Assembly (NCBI GenBank): GCA_023415305.1
Contig: JAEZKZ010000083.1
Location: 1 to 15,668 of the forward strand
Reading direction: 5' to 3'
Source of the DNA: Bacillota bacterium
GTDB lineage: Bacteria > Bacillota > Clostridia > Acetivibrionales > DSM-1351
Length of the DNA stretch: 15,668 nt
Positions within the stretch are counted from its first letter, which is position 1, and each line of letters begins with the position of its first letter. Below the pieces are notes generated by a model, which was not told the DNA's origin, did not search any database, and saw nothing but the letters and a program-made list of their open reading frames with translations. This document shows, one piece after another, positions 15,013 to 15,668 of the stretch. The translations under genes were made by a program, and so were the position numbers.

Positions 15013-15225
15013 TTATAATGCCTCATTTCAGAGAAAATTTTTCGACTGTAGAAAAATTTTCTTACATCATCTGCGTTTCAACGAGGCAATGGTGTCAATA
15101 GTGCCCTTGGAAACGCTATGGACACCTTGGATATGCTCACTGCCCAAAACCCGAAGCAGTAAAAGGGCTAACATGTTAGCCCACCACTTCGTAGAAGCGG
15201 GGGACATCTTTTACACCACGTTATT
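15013..15225 (+). repeat. Structured dispersed repeat, copy B (213 bp)
   Basis: Second copy of the element at 10889-11110, same orientation. The ends ATAATG (15015-15020) and CGTTAT (15219-15224) still pair, with one G-U. The long stem 15091-15103 with 15114-15126 keeps twelve of thirteen pairs. The GGGCTAAC/GTTAGCCC hairpin (15165-15172 with 15175-15182) is unchanged with a different 2-nt loop. The A/T stem here is a perfect GAAAATTTTTC/GAAAAATTTTC. It occupies the 3' side of the NUDIX gene, antisense to it, so it would be transcribed as part of that gene's 3' untranslated region if the terminator at 14967-14999 is used. Confidence 0.8.
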
Positions 15226-15267
15226 ACGTTAATAAATGATATATTGCTTCTTCATTTATCCTACAAA

Positions 15268-15668
15268 CTAAGCAAATTTACTGTATTTTGAAAAAGATAA
15301 ATTTATCAGAGATTTATCCTGACTATAGGTTACTTTCTGCAAAGCTTCATCAATGGTAAAATAGCCGCCATCTCTGAAACTTTCTTCTTTATTCACTTCA
15401 TAATTATTATTGAGGGATTTCATGATATACCATGTTATTTTATTACAGACTGGTCTTTGACGTGTGACTGAGAAAAACTCATAATTGGTATTACCTGCGG
15501 TAGAAATGATTTCTGCATCAATTCCTGTTTCTTCTTTTACTCTTCGCAATGCTACCTCATCGGGATAATCACCATTTTTTATTACCCCTTTTGGAAGTAC
15601 CCACTCATCCTTCTCATTTTTGAGAAGAAATACTTTCTCTCCGGAAAAGACAACACCACCTGCGCAGT
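15268..15668 (-). CDS. NUDIX hydrolase (5' end outside window)
   Basis: Reading continuously from 15666 leftward gives 132 codons beginning CAGGVVFSGEKVFLL and ending at TAG 15270-15268; the true start lies beyond the window. The AGGVVF strand, the WVLPKGVIKNGD loop and RRVKEETGI form a NUDIX box, the site that hydrolyses nucleoside diphosphates linked to another group, using metal. Compared with the consensus (G-x5-E-x7-RE-U-x-EE-x-G-U), the first Glu is Asp and the RE pair is RR, while the EE pair is kept. The later PVCNKITWYIMK and YFTIDEALQKV segments fit small diadenosine-polyphosphate or ADP-ribose-type hydrolases, but the substrate is not readable. Confidence 0.85.
   Translation of the reverse strand, partial: CAGGVVFSGEKVFLLKNEKDEWVLPKGVIKNGDYPDEVALRRVKEETGIDAEIISTAGNTNYEFFSVTRQRPVCNKITWYIMKSLNNNYEVNKEESFRDGGYFTIDEALQKVTYSQDKSLINLSFSKYSKFA

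Overview
The window looks like the chromosome of a low-GC, endospore-forming Clostridia species, most like the mesophilic Ruminiclostridium / cluster III group. The evidence is an AT-rich sequence with strong AGGAGG ribosome binding sites and frequent GTG/TTG starts, an alpha/beta-type small acid-soluble spore protein, a YtxC-type sporulation protein, and DUF378, DUF6873 and Asp23/Gls24-type genes. The assignment rests on gene content read by eye, not on a database search.

Left third (1-6630, all minus strand): one probable operon. From a TTGACA-type promoter near 6602-6629 it reads leftward through five genes and into a sixth. These are a KamA-like radical SAM aminomutase, a D-Ala-D-Ala-ligase-like ATP-grasp enzyme (joined by an ATGA stop/start overlap), a substrate-binding lipoprotein, an HlyD-type adaptor of the NHLM export system broken by an in-frame TAA, an intact NHLM-type C39-peptidase ABC exporter, and the first codons of a further gene cut by the window edge. 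Seen together, the genes suggest an amino-acid-modifying and peptide-ligating pathway coupled to an exporter with a leader peptidase. The KamA-like protein keeps the lysine-type substrate aspartates, so beta-lysine is a reasoned guess for its product. No precursor peptide is visible in the window.

Middle (6630-10250): a gene-poor stretch with CTGAAATG repeats, then three minus-strand genes: a P-loop plus Asp23/Gls24 fusion protein, YtxC, and a DUF6873 protein. The divergent intergenic region at 10249-10631 holds a promoter, two adjacent hairpins that could be a small terminated RNA of about 120 nt, and a sigma-G-like promoter for the DUF378 gene.

Right third (10632-15668): plus-strand DUF378, SASP, AI-2E-family transporter and YvyF-like zinc-ribbon genes. 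These converge at a bidirectional terminator on minus-strand yebC, a YigZ/IMPACT-family gene, and a 5'-truncated NUDIX hydrolase. Two directly repeated copies of a 213-222 bp element that can fold into several hairpins (10889-11110 and 15013-15225) lie beside strong terminator-like hairpins. They appear to be a dispersed structured repeat, either a MITE-like element or a repeated RNA, rather than protein genes.

The most notable items are the aminomutase/ATP-grasp/exporter operon with its interrupted adaptor gene, the paired structured repeat, and the candidate small RNA at 10409-10530.
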